From NCBI RefSeq assembly GCF_014647975.1, contig NZ_BMQF01000003.1, forward strand, positions 62,001 through 126,000: 64,000 bases of DNA, written 5' to 3'. The translations under genes and the position numbers were made by a program. The DNA is from Streptomyces fumigatiscleroticus. Its GTDB lineage: Bacteria > Actinomycetota > Actinomycetes > Streptomycetales > Streptomycetaceae. Below are positions 1 through 8,181 of this stretch, piece by piece (position 1 is the first letter of the stretch; every line of letters begins with the position of its first letter). Below the pieces are notes generated by a model, which worked only from the letters and a program-made list of their open reading frames with translations, did not search any database and was not told the DNA's origin.

Positions 1-819
1 AAGGTGAACGAGCCGCTGAAGATCGGCGACTCGAAGGTCTACCTGGTCAGCCACGGCTACGCGCCCGTCGTCACCGTCAGGGACGCCAAGGGCGACGTGG
101 TCATGGACCACGAGGCGGTGTCGCTGCTGCCGCTGGACTCCAACGTCACCTCCTCCGGCGCCATCAAGGTCATGGACGGCTACCGCAACGCCAAGGGGGA
201 GAAGGAACAGCTCGGCTTCAACGCCTTCTTCCTGCCGACGTACGGCGGCAAGGGCTCCACGATGCTGTCCCAGTTCCCGGCGCTGCTCAACCCGATGCTG
301 GCGCTCTCCGCGTACCACGGCGACCTGGGCGTCGACTCGGGCATCCCGCAGAGCGTGTACCAGCTGGACAAGGCCAACCTGAAGGAGTTCAAGGGCTCCG
401 ACGGCAAGCTGTTCAAGAAGCAGCTCACCGTCGGCCAGACCATGACGCTCCCGGACGGCGCCGGCTCCGTCACCTTCAACGGCATCAAGGAGTGGGCCGG
501 CTTCCAGGTCACCCGGCAGCCCGCCAGCGGCTGGGCCCTGGCCGGCGCGGTCGTGGCCATCTTCGGCCTGGCCGGCTCGCTCTTCATCCAGCGCCGTCGC
601 GTCTGGGTGCGGGCCGTCAAGGGCGCCGACGGGATCACCGTCGTCGAGATGGCCGGCCTGGGCCGCAGCGAGTCCGCCAAGGTCCCCGAGGAACTCGGCG
701 ACCTCGCCGCGATCCTGTACGACCGGGCGCCCGGCGCCCCCGACGCCGACGACTCCGCAGACTCGTCAGACACCCCCGACCCCCAAGTCGTACCTGCCGA
801 AGGGGCTGAGAAGCAGTGA
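1..819 (+). CDS. resB: Cytochrome c biogenesis protein ResB, C-terminal part (5' end outside window)
   Basis: The frame is open from the first base, so the gene starts upstream; 272 codons are visible. ResB works with CcsA/CcsB in system II cytochrome c maturation, moving heme and attaching it to apocytochromes outside the membrane. What is seen is a long extracytoplasmic stretch (ending near FQVTRQPASG), one transmembrane helix (GWALAGAVVAIFGLAGSLFI) and a cytoplasmic tail rich in Asp and Pro. The stop overlaps the GTG start of the next gene by four bases, which indicates translational coupling with ccsB. The family call rests on this architecture and the neighbour. Confidence 0.87.
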   Translation, partial: KVNEPLKIGDSKVYLVSHGYAPVVTVRDAKGDVVMDHEAVSLLPLDSNVTSSGAIKVMDGYRNAKGEKEQLGFNAFFLPTYGGKGSTMLSQFPALLNPMLALSAYHGDLGVDSGIPQSVYQLDKANLKEFKGSDGKLFKKQLTVGQTMTLPDGAGSVTFNGIKEWAGFQVTRQPASGWALAGAVVAIFGLAGSLFIQRRRVWVRAVKGADGITVVEMAGLGRSESAKVPEELGDLAAILYDRAPGAPDADDSADSSDTPDPQVVPAEGAEKQ

Positions 820-1913
820 CTTCCGCCGCCGTGACCGAGCTGGCCGCCGCGACCAACGAACACCTCGCGCACATCAGCAACACGCTGATCTACTCCGCGA
901 TGGCCGTGTACACCCTGGCCTTCTTCGCGTACATCGCCGAGTGGCTCTTCGGCAGCCGCAGCAAGGTCGGCCGTACCGCCGCCGCGCTCACCGAGACGAA
1001 GAAGAAGGCGGAGGCCCCCGCGGTCACCGTCAAGAAGGCCGGCGGGACCGCCGTACTGGAGCGGCCGAAGGTCGTCGTACGGTCCGCGGCCGGTGCCCGG
1101 GACGTGCCCGACGGGCCCGGCGCGCACGGCGGTGACGTGCAGGGCGACATGTACGGGCGGATCGCCGTCTCCCTCACGGTGCTCGCCTTCCTGGTCGAGT
1201 TCGGCGGCGTGCTCGCCCGGGCCCTGTCGGTGAAGCGGGCGCCGTGGGGCAACATGTACGAGTTCAACATCACGTTCTCGACGGTCGCCGTCGGCGTGTA
1301 CCTCGTACTGCTTCTGCTGAAGAAGAACATCCGCTGGCTCGGCCTGCCGCTGATCACCACGGTCCTGCTCGACCTGGGCCTGGCCGTCACCGTCCTCTAC
1401 ACGGCCAGTGACCAGCTGGTCCCCGCCCTCCACTCGTACTGGCTCTACATCCACGTCTCCACGGCGATCTTCTGCGGAGCGGTCTTCTACGTCGGCGCGG
1501 TCGCCACGATCCTGTACCTGTTCAAGGACGCCTACGAGAACAAGCTCGCCTCCGGCGGCACCCCCGGCCGCTTCGCCAACTCGGTCCTGGACCGGCTGCC
1601 CGCCGCGGCCTCCCTGGACAAGTTCGCCTACCGTGTCAACGCCGCCGTCTTCCCGCTGTGGACGTTCACGATCATCGCGGGCGCGATCTGGGCGGGCGAC
1701 GCCTGGGGCCGCTACTGGGGCTGGGACCCCAAGGAGACCTGGTCCTTCATCACCTGGGTCGCCTACGCCTGCTATCTGCACGCCCGCGCGACGGCCGGCT
1801 GGAAGGGCCGCAAGGCCGCCTACCTGGCCCTGATCGCCTTCGGCTGCTGGCTCTTCAACTACTACGGCGTCAACATCTTCGTCAGCGGCAAGCACTCGTA
1901 CTCGGGGGTCTGA
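816..1913 (+). CDS. ccsB: Cytochrome c biogenesis protein CcsB/CcsA (system II heme handling)
   Basis: A 365 aa multi-pass membrane protein of the CcsA/ResC heme-handling family. The diagnostic tryptophan-rich WGWDPKE motif lies near residue 300, within a longer stretch of Trp residues that contacts heme at the outer face. The C-terminus (SGKHSYSGV) is typical of the family. After the first helix there is a hydrophilic, Lys-rich loop at about residues 55-105. The gene starts with GTG inside the resB stop codon (GTGA overlap), so the two are one operon. It is followed by a strong hairpin. Confidence 0.93.
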   Translation: MTSAAVTELAAATNEHLAHISNTLIYSAMAVYTLAFFAYIAEWLFGSRSKVGRTAAALTETKKKAEAPAVTVKKAGGTAVLERPKVVVRSAAGARDVPDGPGAHGGDVQGDMYGRIAVSLTVLAFLVEFGGVLARALSVKRAPWGNMYEFNITFSTVAVGVYLVLLLLKKNIRWLGLPLITTVLLDLGLAVTVLYTASDQLVPALHSYWLYIHVSTAIFCGAVFYVGAVATILYLFKDAYENKLASGGTPGRFANSVLDRLPAAASLDKFAYRVNAAVFPLWTFTIIAGAIWAGDAWGRYWGWDPKETWSFITWVAYACYLHARATAGWKGRKAAYLALIAFGCWLFNYYGVNIFVSGKHSYSGV

Positions 1914-1932
1914 CCACCCGAAGTTCATGAAT

Positions 1933-1984
1933 GAGGGCCGGTTCCCGTGACGTGACCTGAGTCACGTCACGGGAACCGGCCCTC
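1933..1984. terminator. Perfect 24-bp inverted repeat with 4-base loop
   Basis: The arms at 1933-1956 and 1961-1984 are exact reverse complements around the loop ctga. It follows ccsB by 19 bases and ends 23 bases before the sigma-factor start. There is no T-run, as is common in high-GC actinomycetes. It most likely ends ccsB transcription. It also lies where the sigma-gene promoter should be, so a second role as an operator is possible. Confidence 0.8.
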
Positions 1985-2007
1985 GTCGTACGGACAGACA
2001 ACCGGAC

Positions 2008-2613
2008 GTGGACACGAATCTGCGGAGACGCGTTCGCGCGGGGGACCACGACGCCTTCGGCGAGCTCTTCGACGCGTACGCGCGCTCCGTCTACAACCAT
2101 GCCTACCGGCTCACGGGGGACCGGACGACCGCCGAGGACGTCGTCTCGCTGACCTTCCTGGACGTCTGGCGGCTGCGCGACCGGGTCGGCGAGGAAGGCG
2201 GCTCGCTGCGGCCCTGGCTGCTCGGCATCGCCACCAACGTCACGCGGAACACCCGCCGGGCCGGCCGGCGGCACGCGGCCGCGCTCTCCCGCCTGCCGCG
2301 CGACGAGGCCGTGGACGACTTCGCCGACGAGATCGCCGGGCGCCTGGACGACGCGGAGCGGCTCGCCCTCGTACGGACGGCACTGGCGAGGCTGCGGCGC
2401 GCCGAGCGCGAGGTGCTGGCGCTGTGCGTGTGGTCCGGACTCGACTACGCGGCGGCGGCGGAGGCGCTCGGGGTGCCCGTGGGAACCGTACGGTCCCGGC
2501 TCTCGCGCGCCCGGACAAAACTCGCGAAACATATGGAACCGTCCGCCGGGCGCGGACAGAGCAATGGTGACCGCACCACCGCGGTCAGGCCCCTGAGGGA
2601 GGGAAACCGATGA
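2008..2613 (+). CDS. ECF-type RNA polymerase sigma factor
   Basis: A 201 aa sigma-70 family protein with only regions 2 and 4. Region 2 spans about residues 10-75 (AFGELFDAYARSVYNHAYRL, then TAEDVV..TFLDVWR). Region 4 is at about 125-175, with a helix-turn-helix ending in AAAAEALGVPVGTVRSRLSR. The start is GTG. The stop overlaps the ATG of the next gene (ATGA), so the membrane-anchored partner is co-translated, as in many sigma/anti-sigma pairs. The regulon and signal cannot be read from the sequence. No clear -35/-10 was found upstream because the large inverted repeat occupies that space. Confidence 0.92.
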   Translation: MDTNLRRRVRAGDHDAFGELFDAYARSVYNHAYRLTGDRTTAEDVVSLTFLDVWRLRDRVGEEGGSLRPWLLGIATNVTRNTRRAGRRHAAALSRLPRDEAVDDFADEIAGRLDDAERLALVRTALARLRRAEREVLALCVWSGLDYAAAAEALGVPVGTVRSRLSRARTKLAKHMEPSAGRGQSNGDRTTAVRPLREGNR

Positions 2614-3590
2614 ACCGCTTCCCGGAGATCCCGGAGCTTCCGGACATTCCCGAGCTTCCCGAGGAAGATCTTCCGCCGGGCCGTCACCGACTGCTCAAGG
2701 AGCATCTGATGTCAGAGATCCGGCACGACGCCCCCGCTCCCGTTTCCGCCCCCGCCCCCGCCCGCGGCAGGTGGCTGCGGCCCGCGCTCGCCGCAGCCGC
2801 CGTGGCGACGGCCGCTGCCGTCACGTTCGTCCTCCTGCCGTCCTCCGGTGGCGACGACGCGAGCGCCCGGCCGCCGGCCGCCGCGACCGTGGCCCTGCTG
2901 GAGGACATCGCCCTGGCGGCCGCGCGGGAGCAGCCGTACGGCGAGATCCGCGACGACCAGTACGTGTACGTGGACAGCAAGGTCTCCTACGCGCAGCACG
3001 AGGAGGGAGAGAAGACGAAGATCCCGCCGCTGCACCGAGCCGAGCAGTGGACCTCGGTGGACGGCACCCGCAAGGGGCTGTACCGGGAGACGGGCCGGGG
3101 CGAGTGGGCCACCGAACCGGAAGCCCAGCCGGGTGAGCCCGGATACGAGGTCACCACCAACCACCGGCACCTGAGCACCCTGCCCACCGACCCCGACGAG
3201 ATGTACGACTGGCTGCGCGGGACCGCCCCGAAGTACAGCGGCCAGGAAACCGACCAGGCCATGTTCGTGCTGGTCGGCGACCTGATCCGGAGCACGATCG
3301 TGCCGCCGGAGCAGAGCGCGGCACTCTACCGGGCCGTCACCCGCATCCCCGGTGTGACGGTGGTCGAGGACGCCGTCGACGCCGCCGGGCGCAAGGGCGT
3401 CGCGATCGCCCGGCAGGACCCGGACAACCCCACCCGCGACGAGTGGATCTTCGACACGAGGACCCACCAGTTCCTCGGCGAGCGCAGTGTGGCCAGCGAT
3501 GACTACTCGGACGTGAAGAAGGGCCAGGTCACCAGCAACACGGCGGTCCTGCGCCGGGCCGTCGTGGACGAGGCGGGCCGACGTCCCTGA
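2610..3590 (+). CDS. Single-pass membrane protein, CU044_5270-type, putative sigma partner
   Basis: A 326 aa protein with a Pro/Glu-rich N-terminal cytoplasmic segment that repeats the pattern PEIPELPDIPELPEEDLP, one transmembrane helix at about residues 52-72 (LRPALAAAAVATAAAVTFVLL), and an extracytoplasmic domain of about 250 residues. Proteins of this kind (CU044_5270 family) are usually encoded directly after ECF sigma genes in streptomycetes. The ATGA overlap supports a functional pair. A role as anti-sigma factor or signal sensor is inferred from position; no zinc-binding anti-sigma motif (HxxxCxxC) is visible. Confidence 0.75.
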   Translation: MNRFPEIPELPDIPELPEEDLPPGRHRLLKEHLMSEIRHDAPAPVSAPAPARGRWLRPALAAAAVATAAAVTFVLLPSSGGDDASARPPAAATVALLEDIALAAAREQPYGEIRDDQYVYVDSKVSYAQHEEGEKTKIPPLHRAEQWTSVDGTRKGLYRETGRGEWATEPEAQPGEPGYEVTTNHRHLSTLPTDPDEMYDWLRGTAPKYSGQETDQAMFVLVGDLIRSTIVPPEQSAALYRAVTRIPGVTVVEDAVDAAGRKGVAIARQDPDNPTRDEWIFDTRTHQFLGERSVASDDYSDVKKGQVTSNTAVLRRAVVDEAGRRP

Positions 3591-3597
3591 CCGGGCC

Positions 3598-3628
3598 GGG
3601 GCCCGGCCGGCCACCACGGCCGGGCCCC
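3598..3628. terminator. Bidirectional terminator between convergent genes
   Basis: A 12-bp perfect GC stem (3598-3609 with 3617-3628) and a 7-base loop lie between the sigma-factor operon on the plus strand and the PLDc_N gene on the minus strand. Confidence 0.75.
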
Positions 3629-3638
3629 GCTGGGGGCG

Positions 3639-4052
3639 TCACTCGCCCCTGGGGTCCTCGTCGCGCTCCTTGCGGCGGAGTTCCTCCTCGCGGCGGCGCA
3701 GATCGGCCTCCCACTCCTTGAGCAGGGCCTCGTCCTTCTTGTTCTCCTCCTTGAGGGAGTTCAGGAAGTCGGGATTGTCGTCCGGCGCGACCCACTCGCT
3801 GCGGCGGTTGCGGTGCCACTGCGAGGGCGTGGAGCCTCCTCCGGAGGGGGCGCCCCCAGCCGGGGCCTGCCGCACCCTGCCCGCCACCAGCCAGGCGACC
3901 GGTCCGACCAGCACCTCGCCGAAGAGCAGGATGATGATCACCCACACCACCTTCGGCAATCCGCGGACCTGCTCCTCCGGGGTGTTCAGACAGTCGATGA
4001 AGGCATAGATCCACAGCGCCAGGACCAGCAGAAACGGCAGATACCTGAGCAT
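3639..4052 (-). CDS. PLD nuclease N-terminal (PLDc_N) domain membrane protein
   Basis: A 137 aa protein from the ATG at 4052, which has a GGGGGA box 10 bases upstream; a GTG six codons earlier is the alternative. Two hydrophobic helices (LRYLPFLLVLALWIYAFID and VVWVIIILLFGEVLVGPVAW) frame the motif DCLNTPEEQVRGLPK, which is the PLDc_N signature. The C-terminal half is charged and probably coiled (EENKKDEALLKEWEADLRRR). Such proteins occur widely in actinobacteria without known enzymatic function; the phospholipase catalytic HKD motif is absent. It converges with the sigma-factor operon. Confidence 0.8.
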   Translation of the reverse strand: MLRYLPFLLVLALWIYAFIDCLNTPEEQVRGLPKVVWVIIILLFGEVLVGPVAWLVAGRVRQAPAGGAPSGGGSTPSQWHRNRRSEWVAPDDNPDFLNSLKEENKKDEALLKEWEADLRRREEELRRKERDEDPRGE

Positions 4053-4140
4053 GGTCGCGCGATCCCCCACAAGACGGTGACGGGGCGCTCGACGGCCCCG
4101 GTGACGGGGTCAGGGTAGCGGGTGGCAGATACTGGGACAC

Positions 4141-5592
4141 ATGGCTTACGACGATCTTCGCTCCCTGCTCCGGGCACTGGAGCGCGAGGGCGACCTGAAG
4201 CGTGTCAAGGCCGAGGTCGACCCCTATCTGGAGGTCGGGGAGATCGTCGACCGGGTGCAGAAGTCCGGCGGTCCCGCCCTGCTCTTCGAGAACGTGAAGG
4301 GCTCGGCGATGCCGCTGGCGATGAACGTCTTCGGCACCGACCGCCGGCTGCTGAAGGCCCTCGGCCTGAAGTCGTACGGCGACATCAGCGACAGGATCGG
4401 CGGCCTGCTGAAGCCCGAGCTGCCGCACGGGTTCGTCGGCGTCCGCGAGGCCTTCGGCAAGCTCGGCGCGATGACGCACGTACCGCCGAAGAAGGTCAAG
4501 GAGGCGCCGGTCCAGGAGGTCGTCCTGCACGGCGACGACGTCGACCTCGACCGGCTTCCGGCCCTGTTCACCTGGCCCCAGGACGGCGGCTCCTTCTTCA
4601 ACCTGGGCCTGACCCACACCAAGGACCCCGAGACCGGCGTGCGCAACCTCGGGCTGTACCGCCTCCAGCGCCACGACAGGCGCACCATCGGCATGCACTG
4701 GCAGATCCACAAGGACAGCCGGAACCACTACCAGGTGGCCGCCCGGCGCGGCGAGCGGCTCCCGGTCGCGATCGCCTTCGGCTGCCCGCCGGCCGTCACC
4801 TACGCCTCCACCGCCCCCCTCCCCGGCGACATCGACGAATACCTCTTCGCGGGCTTCATCGCCGGCAAGCGGATCGAGATGGTCGACTGCAAGACGGTCC
4901 CGCTCCAGGTCCCGGCGCAGGCGGAGGTCGTCCTGGAGGGCTGGCTGGAACCCGGGGAGATGCTCCCCGAGGGCCCGTTCGGCGACCACACCGGTTTCTA
5001 CACGCCGCAGGAGCCCTTCCCGGCGCTGCGGATCGACTGCGTCACGATGCGCAAGCGACCCCTGTTGCAGTCGATCGTCGTAGGCCGCCCCCCGACGGAG
5101 GACGGACCGCTGGGCCGTGCGACGGAGCGCTTCTTCCTCCCCCTGCTCAAGATCATCGTCCCGGACATCGTGGACTACCACCTGCCCGAGGCGGGCGGTT
5201 TCCACAACTGCGCGATCGTCTCGATCGACAAGCGCTACCCCAAGCACGCCCAGAAGGTCATGCACGCTATCTGGGGCGCCCACATGATGTCCCTGACCAA
5301 GCTGATCGTGGTCGTCGACGCCGACTGCGACGTGCACGACCTGCACGAGGTCGCCTGGCGGGCCCTGGGCAACACCGACTACGCCCGCGACCTCACGGTC
5401 GTGGAGGGCCCCGTCGATCACCTGGACCACGCCTCCTACCAGCAGTTCTGGGGCGGCAAGGCGGGGATCGACGCGACGAGGAAGTGGCCCGAGGAGGGCT
5501 ATACGCGTGACGGGGGGTGGCCGGACATGGTGGTGTCCGACCCGGATACGGCGGCGAAGGTCGACCGCCGCTGGAAGGAGTACGGGCTGTGA
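4141..5592 (+). CDS. mqnL: UbiD-family menaquinone biosynthesis decarboxylase
   Basis: A 483 aa UbiD-type, prenylated-FMN-dependent decarboxylase. In the futalosine pathway it is assigned to removal of the carboxylate from the naphthoate intermediate. Family landmarks include GSFFNLGLTHTKDPETG, the Arg/Glu-rich central region with GPFGDHTGFYTP, and GGFHNCAIVSIDKRYPKHAQ. It is the full family length. The stop overlaps the start of the UbiA-type prenyltransferase (GTGA), and the UbiX enzyme that makes its cofactor is encoded just downstream. The ATG has no clear Shine-Dalgarno, and a GATACT-like box 7 bases upstream would allow a leaderless message; this is weak evidence. Confidence 0.92.
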   Translation: MAYDDLRSLLRALEREGDLKRVKAEVDPYLEVGEIVDRVQKSGGPALLFENVKGSAMPLAMNVFGTDRRLLKALGLKSYGDISDRIGGLLKPELPHGFVGVREAFGKLGAMTHVPPKKVKEAPVQEVVLHGDDVDLDRLPALFTWPQDGGSFFNLGLTHTKDPETGVRNLGLYRLQRHDRRTIGMHWQIHKDSRNHYQVAARRGERLPVAIAFGCPPAVTYASTAPLPGDIDEYLFAGFIAGKRIEMVDCKTVPLQVPAQAEVVLEGWLEPGEMLPEGPFGDHTGFYTPQEPFPALRIDCVTMRKRPLLQSIVVGRPPTEDGPLGRATERFFLPLLKIIVPDIVDYHLPEAGGFHNCAIVSIDKRYPKHAQKVMHAIWGAHMMSLTKLIVVVDADCDVHDLHEVAWRALGNTDYARDLTVVEGPVDHLDHASYQQFWGGKAGIDATRKWPEEGYTRDGGWPDMVVSDPDTAAKVDRRWKEYGL

Positions 5593-6491
5593 CTTCGGCT
5601 TCCGCCGCCCTCCCGCAGCCGGGGCGCACCAGGGCGTTCCTGCGCCTGGTGATGATCGAGCACTCGGTGTTCGCGCTGCCCTTCGCCTACATCGCCTCGT
5701 TGACCGCGATGTACGACTGGGACAAGAACATCCACTGGGGCCGGCTGCTGCTGGTCACCGTCTGCATGGTGGGCCTGCGGACCTTCGCCATGGCGGTCAA
5801 CCGGATCATCGACCGTGAGATCGACGCGCGGAACCCGCGCACGGCCCAGCGCGAGCTGGTGACCGGCGCGATGTCGGTGCGGCACGCCTGGACGGGCGCG
5901 CTGATCGCGGTGGTGGTCTTCCTGGGCTCGGCGGCCCTGCTCAACCCCCTGTGCCTGGCCCTGGCCCCCGTCGCGGTGATCCCGATGGTGGTCTACCCCT
6001 ACGGCAAGCGGTTCACCAACTTTCCCCAGGCCATTCTGGGCCTCGCCCAGGCGATGGGGCCGATCGGCGGCTGGCTGGCGATCAGCGGGGAGTGGTCCTG
6101 GACCGCGGTGGTCCTCGGCCTCGCGGTCGGCATCTGGATCGGCGGCTTCGACCTGATCTACGCCTGCCAGGACGTCGAGACCGACCGGAAGATCGGCGTC
6201 ATGTCGGTTCCGGCCCGCTTCGGCATCCCGGCGGCCATTTGGGGCTCGCGCGTCTGCCACACGATCACGACGGCGCTGTTCGTCTGGTACGCGGTCCTCA
6301 CCGACGCCGGCGCCTTCTTCTGGCTCGGCCTGCTGATCGTCGCCGGCGCCTTCGTCTACGAACACTCCATCGTCCGCCCGCACGACCTGTCCCGCCTGAA
6401 CCGGGCGTTCTTCAGCGTCAACGGGTTCATCGGGATTGCCCTGTTCGTGTGCGCGCTGCTGGACCTGCTGGTGCGCGGCCTGACGGTGTAG
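5589..6491 (+). CDS. mqnP: UbiA-family prenyltransferase of menaquinone biosynthesis
   Basis: A 300 aa polytopic membrane enzyme that attaches the polyprenyl chain to the naphthoquinone precursor in the futalosine branch. The two Asp-rich motifs are clear: NRIIDREIDARNPRT (about residue 76) and DLIYACQDVETDRKIGVMS (about 190), which bind the Mg-diphosphate of the prenyl donor. Eight or so hydrophobic segments follow the family pattern. The chosen start is the GTG inside the upstream stop codon (GTGA); a longer frame beginning at 5517 would overlap the decarboxylase by 76 bases and is not supported. Confidence 0.92.
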   Translation: MTSASAALPQPGRTRAFLRLVMIEHSVFALPFAYIASLTAMYDWDKNIHWGRLLLVTVCMVGLRTFAMAVNRIIDREIDARNPRTAQRELVTGAMSVRHAWTGALIAVVVFLGSAALLNPLCLALAPVAVIPMVVYPYGKRFTNFPQAILGLAQAMGPIGGWLAISGEWSWTAVVLGLAVGIWIGGFDLIYACQDVETDRKIGVMSVPARFGIPAAIWGSRVCHTITTALFVWYAVLTDAGAFFWLGLLIVAGAFVYEHSIVRPHDLSRLNRAFFSVNGFIGIALFVCALLDLLVRGLTV

Positions 6492-6888
6492 GGAGCCGGG
6501 TCAGGCGTCGGCGCGCTCGGTGTTCCCGGGCGCGTCGACCGGCGGCTGTTCGACAACGCCCTCGCCACCCCGCGTCCACGCAGGGAAGCTCCTCACTTCC
6601 CCCGCACCGTGTTACGCCGAGGTGCGGTACGCCGCGATTCGGCTCACGGAGTGTCCCGGAGACGCACTGCGCGTCGCCGAGTCCCGGGGGCTGCGGCCGG
6701 CCGCAGCGGGCGCGGAGGAACGAGCCGGGCGGGCCCGGCGTCAATGGCGTGGTCCGTCATCCCCCGTTCGGGCGGGCCTGCCGGACTGGGCTCGGCAGCT
6801 TCCGGTTGGACACCACGCATCTCCTCGTCGACCCGAAGGTGCGCCGCCGGCCCTGAGGCTGTCACAGTGCGCCGGTAGGCTCGGGGGC
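6492..6888. other. 397-base gap between the mqnP and ubiX genes
   Basis: No convincing gene is seen. Open frames here have no recognisable domain and run into ubiX or antisense to it. The only element I would mark is a -10-like hexamer just before the ubiX start. Confidence 0.5.
6853..6881 (+). promoter_or_regulatory. Candidate promoter giving a leaderless ubiX message
   Basis: CTGAGG at 6853-6858 and TAGGCT at 6876-6881 are 17 bases apart. The -10 box is good for the main streptomycete sigma factor and the -35 is poor. The expected start point falls at about 6889, on the GTG start codon itself. Confidence 0.45.
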
Positions 6889-7566
6889 GTGAACGCAGGG
6901 AAATCTCAGCGTCGGCCTTGGATCGTAGGGGTGTCCGGCGCGTCGGGTACGCCGTATGCCGCCGCGGTGCTGCGCGGGCTGCTGGATGCGGGCGAGAGCG
7001 TCGATCTGGTGGTCAGCCGGGCCTCGCGGCTCACCCTGCTGGACGAGACCGGCATCTCCTTCCGTGACGGCCACTGGCAGGACGACCTGCGCACCTGGCT
7101 GGCGCGGGGAGCCGACGGCAAGCCCGGTACCTTCGACGGCCTCGACCTCACGGACGTACGGCACTGGGGCGCGGGCGACCTGGCGGCGGGGCCGTCGTCC
7201 GGGTCGTATCCGGCCAAGGGCATGCTGATCGTGCCCGCGTCGACGGCGTGCGTGGCGGGGGTCGCGCTCGGGCTGTCGAAGGACCTGCTCCAGCGGGCGG
7301 CGAGCGTGACGCTGAAGGAGCGGCGTCCGCTGGTCGTGACCGTGCGCGAGGCCCCGCTGGACGGTCAGATCCTGCGCCACCTGGTGACGCTGGACGACGC
7401 GGGCGCGGCCGTGGTGCCCGCCTCGCCGGCCTTCTACGCGGGGGCGACGCACATCCAGGACCTGGTGGACTTCGTCGCCGGCCGGGTGCTCGACGCGGCG
7501 GGCGTCCCGCACGGGCTCTACCGCCGCTGGCAGGGAGAGCTCGGCGGCGGCTGCCGCGCCACCTGA
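6889..7566 (+). CDS. ubiX: UbiX-family flavin prenyltransferase
   Basis: A 225 aa UbiX/Pad1-type protein that joins dimethylallyl phosphate to FMN to make prenylated FMN, the cofactor of the UbiD decarboxylase encoded at 4.1 kb. The N-terminal GVSGASGTPYA is the FMN-phosphate loop. Later motifs are VPASTACVAGVALG, LKERRPLVVTVREAPL (the Lys-Glu-Arg-Arg prenyl-phosphate site) and PASPAFYAGATHIQDLVDFV. About 25 residues at 65-95 (GADGKPGTFDGLDLTDVRHW) are longer than in Escherichia UbiX. The start is the GTG at 6889; upstream in-frame starts would add roughly 120 unsupported residues. Confidence 0.92.
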   Translation: MNAGKSQRRPWIVGVSGASGTPYAAAVLRGLLDAGESVDLVVSRASRLTLLDETGISFRDGHWQDDLRTWLARGADGKPGTFDGLDLTDVRHWGAGDLAAGPSSGSYPAKGMLIVPASTACVAGVALGLSKDLLQRAASVTLKERRPLVVTVREAPLDGQILRHLVTLDDAGAAVVPASPAFYAGATHIQDLVDFVAGRVLDAAGVPHGLYRRWQGELGGGCRAT

Positions 7567-7675
7567 CCGACGGGCCCGGAAGCGGTACGACTTCCAGGAA
7601 CCCCGGGAACGTCCAGGAACTCCCCCTACTCGGAACACCTCTACAGAGATCTCTTCAGCGGAAGGCTTCGATCGC

Positions 7676-8131
7676 ATGGACGCGGTGGACAGGCAGCTCA
7701 TCCAGGCCCTGAGGGAGAACGGCCGGGCCTCCTACGCCGAGCTGGGGCGTCTCGTCGGCCTGTCGGGCCCGAGCGTCACCGACCGCATCAACCGGCTGGA
7801 GGCGGCAGGTGTCATCACCGGCTACCGCGCCACGGTGAACGCCGCCTCGCTCGGTCTCGGTGTCATCGCCCTGATCGGCATCTCGCTCTCCGACGCCGCC
7901 GACCACGAGGACGTGGCCCGCCGGCTGAAGGACCTGCCGGAGATCGAGGACTGCTGGTTCATCGCGGGCGAGGACTCCTTCATGCTCAAGGTGCGCGCGA
8001 CCGACGTGGACGGCCTGGAGCGGATCATCCGGCGGCTGTCGGGCACGAAGGGCGTCTCCCGGACCCGTACCACGATCGTGCTCTCCACGAAGTGGGAGAA
8101 CCGGGTGGGTGAGCTGCCGGACGAGGTCTAG
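7676..8131 (+). CDS. Lrp/AsnC family transcriptional regulator
   Basis: A 151 aa regulator with an N-terminal winged helix (MDAVDRQLIQALRENGRASY, then ELGRLVGLSGPSVTDRINRL) and a C-terminal RAM/AsnC ligand-binding domain from about residue 65 (LIGISLSDAADHEDVARRL through VSRTRTTIVL). These proteins form octamers that sense amino acids or related small molecules. It lies between ubiX and mqnE in the same direction, so it may control menaquinone genes; that is inference from position. The glycine-rich effector loop is replaced by GEDSFMLKVRATD, a normal variant. Confidence 0.9.
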   Translation: MDAVDRQLIQALRENGRASYAELGRLVGLSGPSVTDRINRLEAAGVITGYRATVNAASLGLGVIALIGISLSDAADHEDVARRLKDLPEIEDCWFIAGEDSFMLKVRATDVDGLERIIRRLSGTKGVSRTRTTIVLSTKWENRVGELPDEV

Positions 8132-8181
8132 TCCCCTGGGCGTACGGTTGACGGGTCTGTCTTCGAGAGAGAGGTAACGGC

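Noticed and set aside
180..1928. 582-codon open frame antisense to resB/ccsB
   Set aside because: High-GC antisense shadow; low-complexity Gly/Asp/Arg composition and full overlap with well-supported genes.
3529..5430. 633-codon minus-strand frame over the UbiD-type gene
   Set aside because: Antisense shadow; the plus-strand protein is a clear UbiD-family enzyme.
6520..6888. Long N-terminal extension of UbiX
   Set aside because: The UbiX fold starts within about 10 residues of the GTG at 6889, where a promoter-like box is placed; the extension has no family match.
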